A DNA stretch of 64,000 nucleotides from Ferrovibrio xuzhouensis (lineage in GTDB: Bacteria; Pseudomonadota; Alphaproteobacteria; Ferrovibrionales; Ferrovibrionaceae), in NCBI RefSeq assembly GCF_042648965.1, contig NZ_JBHRYJ010000004.1:1-64000 (forward strand), written 5' to 3'. This document shows positions 17,455-25,636 of the stretch, in pieces (within the stretch, counting starts at the first letter, position 1; each line of letters starts with the position of its first letter). The notes under the pieces are model-generated. The model saw only the letters and a program-made list of their open reading frames with translations. It was not told where the DNA came from and did no database searches. A program made the translations under genes and the position numbers.

Positions 17455-18222
17455 ATGGACTGGCAGGATGAAGCGGTGGTTTTGAGCGTTCGCCATTACG
17501 GCGAGAATGCCCGCATTGCCACCCTGCTGACCGAGGAGCATGGCCGCCATGCCGGTCTGGTGCGCGGTAGCGGTGCAGGCCGCGGCGGAAGCATACAAAC
17601 TGGCCAGATCGTTCGCGCCGGCTGGCGCGCCAGGCTGTCCGAGCATCTCGGCAACTGGCAGCTCGAGCCGCTGAGCCACCCGTCCGCCATGATGCTGGAC
17701 GACCCGGCCCGGCTGGCTGCCCTGTCGGCGGTCTGCGGTCTCGTGGATGCCACCCTGCCGGAGCGCGAGCCGCATCCGGCGCTGTTCGCCGCCACCCGGG
17801 TGCTGTTCACCCATATGGCCGAGATGGCCGACCCGGGGGACTGGGGCGCTCTCTACGTGCGCTGGGAAATGGGCCTGCTGACCGAGATGGGCTACGGGCT
17901 CGATCTGGACGCCTGTGCCGCCACGGGGGCCACCACCGGCCTGACCCATGTCTCGCCGCGCACCGGGCGGGCGGTCTCGGCCGAAGCGGCCGAGCCCTAT
18001 GCCGGGCGCCTGCTGGCCCTGCCGGGCTTCCTGGTGCCGGGCCGGGGGCTGCCCCGCAACGACCCGATGGGCGCCGTGCTCGACGGCCTGGCGCTGACCG
18101 GCCATTTCCTGGAAAACCGCCTCTTTGCCCAGCTCCACGCCGCCGTGCCGGCCGCCCGGCCACGACTGCTGGAGGCCATCCGTAGAACCGCCCCTACATC
18201 TGGTGTAGAAAACCGGCCATGA
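17455..18222 (+). CDS. recO: DNA repair protein RecO
   Basis: The 255-residue product begins MDWQDEAVVLSVRHYGENARIATLLTEEHGRHAGLV, the N-terminal OB-fold region typical of RecO. The middle part (ALYVRWEMGLLTEMGYGLDLDACAATG) matches the helical domain; the zinc-binding cysteines known in some RecO proteins are mostly absent. RecO loads RecA with RecR at gaps. Its last 4 bp overlap the parC start (ATGA), so the two are translationally coupled. Confidence 0.94.
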   Translation: MDWQDEAVVLSVRHYGENARIATLLTEEHGRHAGLVRGSGAGRGGSIQTGQIVRAGWRARLSEHLGNWQLEPLSHPSAMMLDDPARLAALSAVCGLVDATLPEREPHPALFAATRVLFTHMAEMADPGDWGALYVRWEMGLLTEMGYGLDLDACAATGATTGLTHVSPRTGRAVSAEAAEPYAGRLLALPGFLVPGRGLPRNDPMGAVLDGLALTGHFLENRLFAQLHAAVPAARPRLLEAIRRTAPTSGVENRP

Positions 18223-20456
18223 GCAAGCACTTACCCCCCAAGGATGTCCCCGAATCGATTCGCAACGTGCCGCTGCCCGACGCCCTGTCGGAGCGCTACC
18301 TGGCCTATGCGCTGAGCACCATCACCTCGCGGTCGCTGCCCGACGCCCGCGACGGGCTCAAGCCGGTGCAGCGCCGGGTGCTCTATGCCATGCGGATGCT
18401 CAAGCTCGACCCGGCGTCCGGCTACAAGAAATGCGCCCGCGTGGTCGGTGACGTGATCGGTAAATACCATCCCCATGGCGACCAGTCGGTCTATGACGCC
18501 ATGGTCCGGCTCGCCCAGGATTTCGCCCAGCGCTACCCGCTGGTCGACGGCCAGGGCAACTTCGGCAATATCGACGGCGATAACGCCGCCGCCATGCGAT
18601 ATACCGAGGCGCGCCTGACCGAGGTGGCCAATGTGCTGCTGGCCAACCTCGACGACGACACCGTCGATTTCCGCCCGAACTATGACGGCGAGGACGAAGA
18701 GCCGGCGGTGCTGCCGGCCGGCCTGCCCAACTTGCTGGCCAATGGCGCCAGCGGCATCGCGGTGGGCATGGCGACCTCGATCCCGCCGCATAACCTGCCC
18801 GAGTTGTGCGATGCGCTGCTGCATCTGATCAAGCACCCGAATGCCGGTATCGAGAAGCTGGTCGAATATGTGCAGGGGCCGGATTTTCCGACTGGCGGCC
18901 TGCTGGTCGAGCCGCTGGAAAGCCGCATCGAGGCCTACAAGACCGGCCGTGGCAGCTTCCGCCACCGCGCCCGGTGGCAGAAGGAAGAACTGCCGCGCGG
19001 CACCTGGCAGATCGTCGTCACCGAGATTCCCTACCAGGTGCAGAAATCGCGCCTGATCGAGAAGATCGCCGAGCTGATCACCGACCGCAAGGCGCCGCTG
19101 CTCGACGACGTGCGCGATGAATCGGCTGAGGACATCCGCCTCGTGCTGATCCCCAAGAGCAAGAATGTCGATCCGGCCGTGCTGATGGAAAGCCTGTTCC
19201 GGACCACCGATCTGGAAACCCGCTTCCCGCTGAACCTGAACGTGCTGGACGGCGGCCGCCTGCCCAAGGTGATGAACCTGCGCGAGGTGCTGCAGGCCTA
19301 TCTCGATCATCGCCACGAGGTGCTGGAGCGGCGCAGCAAATATCGCCTGTCCAAGATCGAACATCGCCTCGAGGTGCTCGACGGCTATCTGATCGCCTAT
19401 CTCAACCTCGACGAGCTGATCGAGATCATCCGCCGCGAGGACGAGCCCAAGCCGGTGATGATGAAGCGCTTCAACCTGACCGACGTGCAGGCGGAAGCGA
19501 TCCTCAACATGCGTTTGCGCAGCTTGCGCCGTCTCGAGGAGATGGAGCTGAAGACAGAGCACAAGGCGCTGTCGAAGGAACGCGATGAGCTGAAGACGCT
19601 GCTCGATGACGAAGCCCTGCGCTGGCAGGCGATCGCCGGCGAGGTGCAGGAGCTGAAGAAGCAGTTCGGCCCGAAGACGGCCCTTGGCAAGCGCCGGACC
19701 ACCATCGGCGATGCGCCGGTGATCTCGGACGAGGCTTTCGAGGTGCTGGTCGAACGCGAGCCGATCACCGTGATCTGTTCGGCCAAGGGCTGGATCCGCG
19801 CCATCAAGGGCCATGCTGTCGACGACGGCAGCGCCACCTTCAAGGAAGGCGACAAGGGCCGGTACTGGATTCATGCCGAGACGACAGACAAGCTGCTGCT
19901 GTTCGGCACCAACGGCCGCGCCTACACGATCGCTTGCGACAAGCTGCCACGCGGCCGCGGCCATGGCGAGCCGGTGCGCCTGACCGTCGATCTCGGCAAC
20001 GACCAGGACATCGTCACCCTGTTCAAATACCAGGGCGCGCGCAAATTCCTGGTGGCCAGTAGCGACGGCCGCGGCTTCATCTGTCCCGAGGCCGAGATGC
20101 TGGCGGCGACCCGCAGCGGCAAGCAGATACTCAACGTCGCGGCGCCGGCCGAGGCCTGCGTCTGCCGCAGCATCGAGGGCGATACGGTGGCCGTGGTGGG
20201 CGAGAACCGCAAGCTGCTGCTGTTCCCGCTCGACCAGGTCCCCGAGATGACCAAGGGCCGCGGCATCACCCTGCAGAAGTACAAGGACGGCGGCCTGTCG
20301 GACGCCCGGGTCTTCACGCTGAAGCAAGGCCTGAGCTGGGTGGATTCATCGGGCCGCACCAAGAGCGAGAGCGACCTGAAGGAATACCACGGCGAGCGGG
20401 CCCAGGCCGGTCGTGTGGTCTTCCGCGGTTTCAACAAGAACAACCGCTTCGACTGA
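18219..20456 (+). CDS. parC: DNA topoisomerase IV subunit A
   Basis: The 745-residue protein is a type IIA topoisomerase A subunit. It has the winged-helix breakage domain with DGLKPVQRRVLYAM, the catalytic tyrosine in AAMRYTEARL (about Tyr128) and YPLVDGQGNFGNIDGD. Its length and the C-terminal beta-pinwheel lacking a full GyrA box favor ParC over GyrA. In the quinolone-binding loop the sequence reads YHPHGDQSVYDAM, so Gln89 occupies the position of E. coli ParC Ser80. It overlaps recO by 4 bp and is followed by a terminator. Confidence 0.95.
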   Translation: MSKHLPPKDVPESIRNVPLPDALSERYLAYALSTITSRSLPDARDGLKPVQRRVLYAMRMLKLDPASGYKKCARVVGDVIGKYHPHGDQSVYDAMVRLAQDFAQRYPLVDGQGNFGNIDGDNAAAMRYTEARLTEVANVLLANLDDDTVDFRPNYDGEDEEPAVLPAGLPNLLANGASGIAVGMATSIPPHNLPELCDALLHLIKHPNAGIEKLVEYVQGPDFPTGGLLVEPLESRIEAYKTGRGSFRHRARWQKEELPRGTWQIVVTEIPYQVQKSRLIEKIAELITDRKAPLLDDVRDESAEDIRLVLIPKSKNVDPAVLMESLFRTTDLETRFPLNLNVLDGGRLPKVMNLREVLQAYLDHRHEVLERRSKYRLSKIEHRLEVLDGYLIAYLNLDELIEIIRREDEPKPVMMKRFNLTDVQAEAILNMRLRSLRRLEEMELKTEHKALSKERDELKTLLDDEALRWQAIAGEVQELKKQFGPKTALGKRRTTIGDAPVISDEAFEVLVEREPITVICSAKGWIRAIKGHAVDDGSATFKEGDKGRYWIHAETTDKLLLFGTNGRAYTIACDKLPRGRGHGEPVRLTVDLGNDQDIVTLFKYQGARKFLVASSDGRGFICPEAEMLAATRSGKQILNVAAPAEACVCRSIEGDTVAVVGENRKLLLFPLDQVPEMTKGRGITLQKYKDGGLSDARVFTLKQGLSWVDSSGRTKSESDLKEYHGERAQAGRVVFRGFNKNNRFD

Positions 20457-20484
20457 CCGGCTGCCGTCGCGCGGCCATGGAAAA

Positions 20485-20516
20485 GGGCCTGTGCCGGCAA
20501 CGGCACAGGCCCCTCT
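20485..20516 (+). terminator. Terminator after parC
   Basis: A 12-bp stem pairs GGGCCTGTGCCG with CGGCACAGGCCC around the tetraloop GCAA. It is followed on the plus strand by CTCTATTTT and preceded by AAAA, so it could stop transcription from both parC and the minus-strand gene facing it. Confidence 0.85.
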
Positions 20517-20554
20517 ATTTTCAAATCCTGTTATTTTGCTGTGATGATTTTGCG

Positions 20555-20635
20555 TCAGCTGAAGACGCCGAACAGATACAGCAGGATGATGACCGGGATC
20601 GGAATCCCCAAGAGCCAGAGCAGAATGCCACGCAT
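20555..20635 (-). CDS. 26-residue membrane protein
   Basis: The frame encodes MRGILLWLLGIPIPVIILLYLFGVFS, a single hydrophobic span with a Pro-containing center. A textbook ribosome-binding site (CGAAAGGAGAATTTC) lies directly ahead of the ATG, which strongly favors real translation. It is flanked by the parC terminator on one side. Very similar tiny proteins starting MRGILLWLLGIPIP are, as far as I recall, widespread in alpha- and betaproteobacteria as unnamed proteins. Function is unknown. It may be expressed together with or apart from the 144-residue protein gene upstream on the same strand. Confidence 0.75.
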   Translation of the reverse strand: MRGILLWLLGIPIPVIILLYLFGVFS

Positions 20636-20740
20636 GAAATTCTCCTTTCGAAAAACCGGATGCAGTTGGGCTGCGTCATGATGATGCAGCTGCTCTCCGG
20701 CTTTTCGATGGTCTGCGCAAGGCGGATTTAAGGCTGTCAC

Positions 20741-21175
20741 CTATGCGGGGCTGGCATCGCCGTCTGCCGATTGGGCGGTTTCAGCGGGTTGTTCCTTGAG
20801 GAACCACGGGACGAAGGGAACCTCGACCCTGATCTCGCTGAACTGGAAATCGTTGATCCGGCGCTGGCTGAGCGCGGCGGTGAATTCGGCCGAGCCGATG
20901 AAGATCGCCCGCTGGTCGGTATCCATCGGGTCGGTCGTCACCATCACCACCGAGGTGACACCCGGGAAGGCACGCAGGTAATAGCGCAGGGCGACCCGGG
21001 CGATGTCGTCGCTCTGGGTTGCCGGGAAGGGCGCCTTCACCACGGTCACCGCCTTGCCGTTGATCACGGTCATGGCGATCTCGTGGGTCATCGGGATGGT
21101 CTGCTGGCCGGCCGGCGTCTTGGTCTTCTTTTTCCGGCGGCCGAAAAGGAATCCGAACATGGTCGCTGTCGTCAT
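20741..21175 (-). CDS. Hypothetical protein with basic N terminus
   Basis: A 144-residue product (139 if the ATG at 21160 is used) begins with a short hydrophobic, then basic stretch (FGFLFGRRKKKTKTP). It continues into a folded-looking region with MTVINGKAVTVVKAPFPATQSDDIARVALRYYLRAFPGVTSVVMVT and an acidic/Ala-rich tail. I do not recognize the family. Neither start has a clear ribosome-binding site. It is on the minus strand, with a 198-bp gap to the divergent uppP, so a shared promoter region is likely. Confidence 0.6.
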   Translation of the reverse strand: MTTATMFGFLFGRRKKKTKTPAGQQTIPMTHEIAMTVINGKAVTVVKAPFPATQSDDIARVALRYYLRAFPGVTSVVMVTTDPMDTDQRAIFIGSAEFTAALSQRRINDFQFSEIRVEVPFVPWFLKEQPAETAQSADGDASPA

Positions 21176-21373
21176 GTGGTTTCTGACAGGAAGCTGACTT
21201 GGCAGCCCTGATATCGTGATAGGCGAAGCCCGCCAATCCTGCAAGCGGGATACGGGGGGCGCAGCCTGCCCGTTGCCACAGGGCGGTCTCTTGCACCGAA
21301 TCAGCAGCCGTACTAGCAATGTTCGGGCGTCGGCCGGGCTGCCGGCCCGGATGGTCAGCAGCAGGATCGGGAC

Positions 21374-22174
21374 ATGGTTACGGATTATCTGGACGCGGCT
21401 TTCCTCGGCGTGGTCGAGGGCCTGACCGAGTTCCTGCCGGTTTCCTCCACGGGCCACCTGATCCTGCTGATCGACCTGCTCGGTTTCCGTGGTCCCCCGG
21501 GCAAGGTGTTCGAGATCGTCATCCAGCTCGGCGCCATCCTGGCCGTCTGCGTGGTCTACTGGCCACGGTTCTGGAGCACGCTGATCGGGCTGGGGCGCGA
21601 CGAGCGGGCCAACAGGTTCACCCTGAACCTGCTGTTCGGTGTCTTTCCGGCGCTGGTGCTCGGCGCCCTGCTGCATGACTTCATCAAAAACGTGCTGTTC
21701 AATCCCTGGGTCGTCTCGGTGGCGCTGGTGGTCGGCGGTGTCGTGATCCTGATCGTCGAACGGGTAATCGGCCGCGGCGAGGTGGCCAGTGTCGATGATT
21801 TCAAGTTCCGCATGAGCCTGAAGATCGGCCTGCTGCAATGCCTCGCCATGATCCCCGGCGTGTCGCGTTCGGGCGCCACCATCATCGGCGCCCGCCTGCT
21901 CGGCGTGCAGCGCGCGGCGGCGGCGGAATTCTCGTTCTTCCTTGCCGTGCCGACCATGGTGGCGGCGACCGCCTATGATCTGTTCAAGAACCGCCATGAC
22001 CTCACACTTGATGGCGCCGGGCTGATCGCCGTCGGCTTCGTGGTCGCCTTCATCTGCGCCGCCCTGGTGGTGCGCACCGCGGTCGCCTTCATCACCCGCT
22101 ATGGCTTCATGCCGTTCGGCTGGTACCGCATCGCCGTCGGCCTGGTGATGCTTGTGGTTCTTGTCCTGCGCTGA
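21374..22174 (+). CDS. uppP: Undecaprenyl-diphosphatase
   Basis: The 266-residue integral membrane protein has both signature segments of the BacA/UppP family: EGLTEFLPVSSTGHL (residues about 15-29) and PGVSRSGATI (about 161-170), plus eight or so hydrophobic spans. It removes a phosphate from undecaprenyl diphosphate to recycle the lipid carrier for peptidoglycan and other envelope polymers. Overexpression of this family gives bacitracin resistance in other bacteria. The CoA ligase gene begins 41 bp downstream on the same strand. Confidence 0.96.
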   Translation: MVTDYLDAAFLGVVEGLTEFLPVSSTGHLILLIDLLGFRGPPGKVFEIVIQLGAILAVCVVYWPRFWSTLIGLGRDERANRFTLNLLFGVFPALVLGALLHDFIKNVLFNPWVVSVALVVGGVVILIVERVIGRGEVASVDDFKFRMSLKIGLLQCLAMIPGVSRSGATIIGARLLGVQRAAAAEFSFFLAVPTMVAATAYDLFKNRHDLTLDGAGLIAVGFVVAFICAALVVRTAVAFITRYGFMPFGWYRIAVGLVMLVVLVLR

Positions 22175-22215
22175 AAAGATGGGCGCAACGAGAACTGGGA
22201 GGAGGGCGCCGGGCA

Positions 22216-23832
22216 ATGTCTCTGCCGGCATCGGTTTACGCGGCCTTCGCCGCCACGGCTGCAAAATATCCTGACCACAGCTTTCTCTGCGTGCCGTCGC
22301 GGCCCGGGCGGGATTATGCGCCCGACGGGCTGGAGCTGAGCTACCGGCAGGCCGTCGAACTGGTCGCGGCGCTCAAGGCATCCTATGCCGCCGCCGGTTA
22401 CGGGCCCGGCCACCGGGTCGGCCTGCTGCTGGAGATGCGGCCCGAGCATTTCCTGCATTTCCTCGCGCTCAACGCGCTCGGTTGCGGCATCGTGCCGGTC
22501 AATCCCGATTACCGCCACGACGAGATGCTCTACCAGCTCGATCATTCCGAGGCCGATCTCGTCATATCGGTGCCGCACCGCGTCGCCGACCTGCAGAAGG
22601 TCGCCCGCGAACGCACGGCCAAGCCGCTGCCGGTGCTGGATGCGACGGCACTGCCGCCGGCCTTTCCGGCGCCGCAGTCGCCGGCCCGCCATGAGACGCC
22701 GGGCCATGAGACCGAGGCCAGTCTGCTCTATACCTCGGGCACCACCGGGCGGCCCAAGGGCTGCATCCTCAGCAATCTCTATTTCCTCACCGCCGGCGCC
22801 TGGTATCGCGATCTCGGCGGCGTGGTAGCGATCCGCGAAGGCGAGGACCGCTTCTACAATCCGCTGCCCGTATTTCACATGAACCACTTCGCGGTGACCG
22901 GCACCTGCGCGATCCTGACCGGCAACTGCCTGATCCTGACCGAGCGTTTCAGCCCGAACCGCTGGTGGCAGGAAATCGCCGAGACCCGCGCCACCATCAT
23001 CCATTACCTCGGCGTGGTGCCGCCGTTGCTGCTGAACCAGCCGGAGACGGCACTGGAGAAGCAGCACCGCGTGCGCTTCGGCCTCGGCGCCGGCGTCGAG
23101 CCGGAACTGCATGGCGCCTTCGAGCGGCGCTTCGGCTTTCCGCTCGCCGAGGTCTGGGGCATGACCGAGACCGGCCGCATCTACTGCGACTGCCACGAGC
23201 CACGCCAGATCGATACCCGCGCTTTCGGCCGGCCGCTGCCGGGCCTGGAGGCCATCGTCGCCGACGAGCAGGGCCGCGAACTGCCGCGCGGGCAGGAGGG
23301 CGAGCTGCTGGTGCGCCATTCGGCGGCCGATCCGCGGTACGGTTTCTTCAGCGGCTATCTGAAGAACGACGCGGCGACGGCGGAGGCCTGGGCCGGCGGC
23401 TGGTTCCATACCGGCGATGTGGTGCGCATGGCCGATGACGGCATGATCTGTTTCGTCGACCGGCGCAAGAACATCATCCGCCGCTCGGGCGAGAATATCG
23501 CCGCCGCCGAGATCGAGGCCTGCCTGCAGGCCCATGACGCCGTCGCCCAGGTGGCGGTGCTGGCGGCGCCGGACGAGATCCGCGAGCAGGAGGTGATGGC
23601 CTGCGTGGTACCGATGGCCGGCCAGGCGCCGACCGGGGCGCTGGCCGCCGCGCTGTTCGACTGGTGCAACGAGCGGCTGGCCTATTTCAAGGCGCCGGGC
23701 TGGCTGCTGTTCGTGGACAGCCTGCCGACCACGGGGACCCAGAAGGTGCAGAAAACGCAGATTTTCGCCCCCGGCGAGGATCCGCGCGGCCGGCCCGGTA
23801 TCCACGATTTCCGCGCCCGCAAGAAACGCTGA
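22216..23832 (+). CDS. AMP-forming acyl-CoA ligase (carnitine-CoA ligase-like)
   Basis: The 538-residue protein belongs to the ANL adenylate-forming superfamily. The P-loop SLLYTSGTTGRPKGC is at about residues 170-184, the aromatic/Thr motif is VWGMTETG, and the C-terminal domain has WFHTGDVVRMADDGMICFVDRRKNIIRRSGENIAAAEIE. A Lys near the C terminus (TGTQKVQKTQI) fits the adenylation lysine. The sequence reads most like crotonobetaine/carnitine-CoA ligase relatives, but substrate cannot be assigned. GGAGGAGGGCGCC precedes the ATG. Confidence 0.88.
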   Translation: MSLPASVYAAFAATAAKYPDHSFLCVPSRPGRDYAPDGLELSYRQAVELVAALKASYAAAGYGPGHRVGLLLEMRPEHFLHFLALNALGCGIVPVNPDYRHDEMLYQLDHSEADLVISVPHRVADLQKVARERTAKPLPVLDATALPPAFPAPQSPARHETPGHETEASLLYTSGTTGRPKGCILSNLYFLTAGAWYRDLGGVVAIREGEDRFYNPLPVFHMNHFAVTGTCAILTGNCLILTERFSPNRWWQEIAETRATIIHYLGVVPPLLLNQPETALEKQHRVRFGLGAGVEPELHGAFERRFGFPLAEVWGMTETGRIYCDCHEPRQIDTRAFGRPLPGLEAIVADEQGRELPRGQEGELLVRHSAADPRYGFFSGYLKNDAATAEAWAGGWFHTGDVVRMADDGMICFVDRRKNIIRRSGENIAAAEIEACLQAHDAVAQVAVLAAPDEIREQEVMACVVPMAGQAPTGALAAALFDWCNERLAYFKAPGWLLFVDSLPTTGTQKVQKTQIFAPGEDPRGRPGIHDFRARKKR

Positions 23833-23924
23833 AAACCGCGACAAAGCAGCGCAGAGGCAGGGCTTTCCGCCGGCGTCGCGACGGGCTACACCAAGGGCGT
23901 TCGAATTGCCCGGAGCGTGAAGCC

Positions 23925-24980
23925 GTGACCGTTGCCAGCCCGTCCGTCGTTGCCCGCCATCCTGCCGCGACCGATCCCGCGCGTCCGGTCGCCATCTGGC
24001 TGTTCGCGGTGGCCGGCCTGATCGCGCTGATGGTGGTGATCGGCGGCCTGACCCGGCTGACCGAGTCCGGCCTGTCGATCGTCGAGTGGAAACCGGTCAC
24101 CGGCGTGATCCCGCCGATCGGCGAGGCGCAGTGGGCGGCCGAGTTCGACAAGTACAAGCAGTTCCCCGAATACCAGAAGATCAACAGCGGCATGACGCTG
24201 GATGGTTTCAAGAGCATCTTCTGGCTCGAATACATCCACCGCCTGCTCGGCCGCCTGATCGGCGTGGTGTTCTTCCTGCCGATGGTCTGGTTCTGGCTGC
24301 GGCGGCAGGTGCCGGCCGGCATGAAGCCGCATCTGGTGGCGATGTTCATCCTCGGCGGCAGCCAGGGTGCGCTCGGCTGGTTCATGGTGGAAAGCGGCCT
24401 GGTCGACCGCCCCGATGTCAGCCACCTGCGGCTGACCGCGCATCTCGGCCTCGCGCTGCTGATCTTCGTCTACATCCTGTGGAGCGCGCTGTCGCTCGTC
24501 CGCCGCGGCCGCATGCTGGCGCTGCGCGGCGGCGGCATCGCGGCAATCCTCGCCTGTCTCGTGTTCCTGCAGATCCTCTCCGGCGGCCTCGTCGCCGGGC
24601 TCGATGCCGGGCAGGGCTACAACACCTGGCCGCTGATGGATGGCGCCATCATCCCGCAGGGCCTGCTCAGCATGGCGCCGGCGCTGGTCAACGTCATCGA
24701 CAACGCCATGACCGTGCAGTTCCAGCACCGCATGGGCGCCTATCTGGTGGCGATCCTCGCCGTCTGCACGGCTTTGCTGCTGAAGGGCCGCGCCGCCACC
24801 GGGCTGCGCCATGGCCTGCTGACCGTGGTTGCCCTGCAGATCGCGCTCGGCATCACCACGCTTCTGCACCATGTGCCGGTGTCGCTCGGCGTCATGCACC
24901 AGGCCGGCGCCGTGCTGGTGCTGAGTGTCGCCGTCGCGCTGTTCCATGACCGCGCTTTGCGCGCGCAAACGGGCATATGA
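23925..24980 (+). CDS. ctaA: Heme A synthase (COX15/CtaA family)
   Basis: The 351-residue membrane protein oxidizes the C8 methyl of heme O to make heme A for cytochrome oxidase. The family pattern is clear: VVIGGLTRLTESGLSIVEWKPVTGVIPP near the N terminus, WLEYIHRLLGRLIG with the conserved His, and a second half with FQHRMGAYLV and HHVPVSLGVMHQAGA. I chose GTG at 23925, preceded by CGGAGCGTGAAGCC, because earlier in-frame sequence overlaps the ligase gene and is not family-like. It overlaps cutA by 4 bp. Confidence 0.93.
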   Translation: MTVASPSVVARHPAATDPARPVAIWLFAVAGLIALMVVIGGLTRLTESGLSIVEWKPVTGVIPPIGEAQWAAEFDKYKQFPEYQKINSGMTLDGFKSIFWLEYIHRLLGRLIGVVFFLPMVWFWLRRQVPAGMKPHLVAMFILGGSQGALGWFMVESGLVDRPDVSHLRLTAHLGLALLIFVYILWSALSLVRRGRMLALRGGGIAAILACLVFLQILSGGLVAGLDAGQGYNTWPLMDGAIIPQGLLSMAPALVNVIDNAMTVQFQHRMGAYLVAILAVCTALLLKGRAATGLRHGLLTVVALQIALGITTLLHHVPVSLGVMHQAGAVLVLSVAVALFHDRALRAQTGI

Positions 24981-25312
24981 GCGACGCCGATCGCATCGTC
25001 CTGCTCTACTGCACGGCAGCCAGCGTCGCCGAGGCCGAGAAGATCGCCGAAGCAGTGGTCGGCCAGCGGCTCGCCGCCTGCGCCAATATCATCCCCGGCA
25101 TGACATCGCTTTACTGGTGGCAGGGCAAACTGGAGCGGGGCGAGGAGGCGGTGCTGATCCTCAAGACCCGGGCCAGCCTCGCCGAGGCCGCCACCGCGGC
25201 CGTGAAGGCGGCGCATAGCTACAGCGTGCCCTGCGTGCTGCCGCTGGACACGGCCGGCGGCAACGCCGATTACCTCGCCTGGCTGCTGGCCGAGACGACA
25301 CCCGGCGCCTGA
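24977..25312 (+). CDS. cutA: Divalent-cation tolerance protein CutA
   Basis: The 111-residue protein has the CutA core: LYCTAASVAEAEKIAEAVVGQRLAACANIIPGMTSLYWWQGKLERGEEAVLILKT. CutA forms very stable trimers; in E. coli the locus was linked to copper tolerance, but its biochemical role remains unsettled. The usual HPYEVPEI segment appears as HSYSVPCVLPL. Its start overlaps the ctaA stop (ATGA), so it is expressed with ctaA. Confidence 0.92.
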   Translation: MSDADRIVLLYCTAASVAEAEKIAEAVVGQRLAACANIIPGMTSLYWWQGKLERGEEAVLILKTRASLAEAATAAVKAAHSYSVPCVLPLDTAGGNADYLAWLLAETTPGA

Positions 25313-25320
25313 GCGGCCGG

Positions 25321-25341
25321 GGTGATATCAATGATATCACC
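25321..25341. promoter_or_regulatory. Perfect palindrome downstream of cutA
   Basis: Arms GGTGATATCA and TGATATCACC flank a single A, giving a perfect 10+1+10 inverted repeat that starts 8 bp after the cutA stop. No T-run follows and a one-base center folds poorly as a hairpin, so a dimeric repressor site is more likely than a terminator. It is immediately followed by the decamer array at 25351. Confidence 0.6.
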
Positions 25342-25350
25342 GCTATCGAT

Positions 25351-25480
25351 CCAGCCCGTTTCTGACCGTTCGTGACCGCTGCGGACCGTTCCGGCCCGCT
25401 GATGACCATTATGGTCCGCCGGGGACCGGCCGGGACCGTTGCGGACCGCCAGTGACCGTTGCCGCCCGGCGCGGCCCGCC
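25351..25480. repeat. Thirteen-unit 10-bp phased repeat array
   Basis: Reading from 25351 in steps of exactly 10, positions 4-8 of each unit are G-N-C-C-G in 12 of 13 units (one unit has A at the last place), with CC at positions 6-7 in all 13. The best-conserved units read like GGACCGTT with two or three free bases before. No unit is missing and no base is inserted over 130 bp. The period is not a multiple of 3, so it is not coding repetition. It lies between cutA and the MazE-type gene and faces the same side of the helix each turn. Function is unknown. Confidence 0.85.
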
Positions 25481-25580
25481 ACAATCCGCACACTTCTGTA
25501 TTCAGTTGTCCGACAGCGGTGGTTATGGAGCAATATGGGAACATATAGCGGGAAGTCCAGTCCGTTTCGTATCAACGATG

Positions 25581-25623
25581 TTGACACAGAGAAGCCGGCT
25601 CTGCACAATATCGACAGTGTCGA
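25581..25623 (+). promoter_or_regulatory. Possible promoter and operator of the MazE-type gene
   Basis: TTGACA at 25581-25586 is a perfect -35 hexamer. A weak -10 (CAATAT, 25606-25611) follows at 19 bp. A 6+1+6 palindrome, TCGACA and TGTCGA around a G (25611-25623), covers the likely start site and ends 13 bp before the antitoxin ATG. An antitoxin operator at this position would suit the usual autorepression of such modules; the -10 match is poor. Confidence 0.5.
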
Positions 25624-25636
25624 AACGGAGGCCGCC

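Noticed and set aside
20741..22264. A 507-codon minus-strand frame spanning uppP
   Set aside because: Only the last 144 codons look like a protein; the rest is antisense to the certain uppP gene.
25351..25480. CRISPR-like array
   Set aside because: Units are 10 bp with no spacers of normal length and no cas genes nearby.
25439..25636. A longer N terminus for the MazE-type antitoxin, reading through the decamer array
   Set aside because: The clear ribosome-binding site is before 25637 and homology starts there; the added residues look random.
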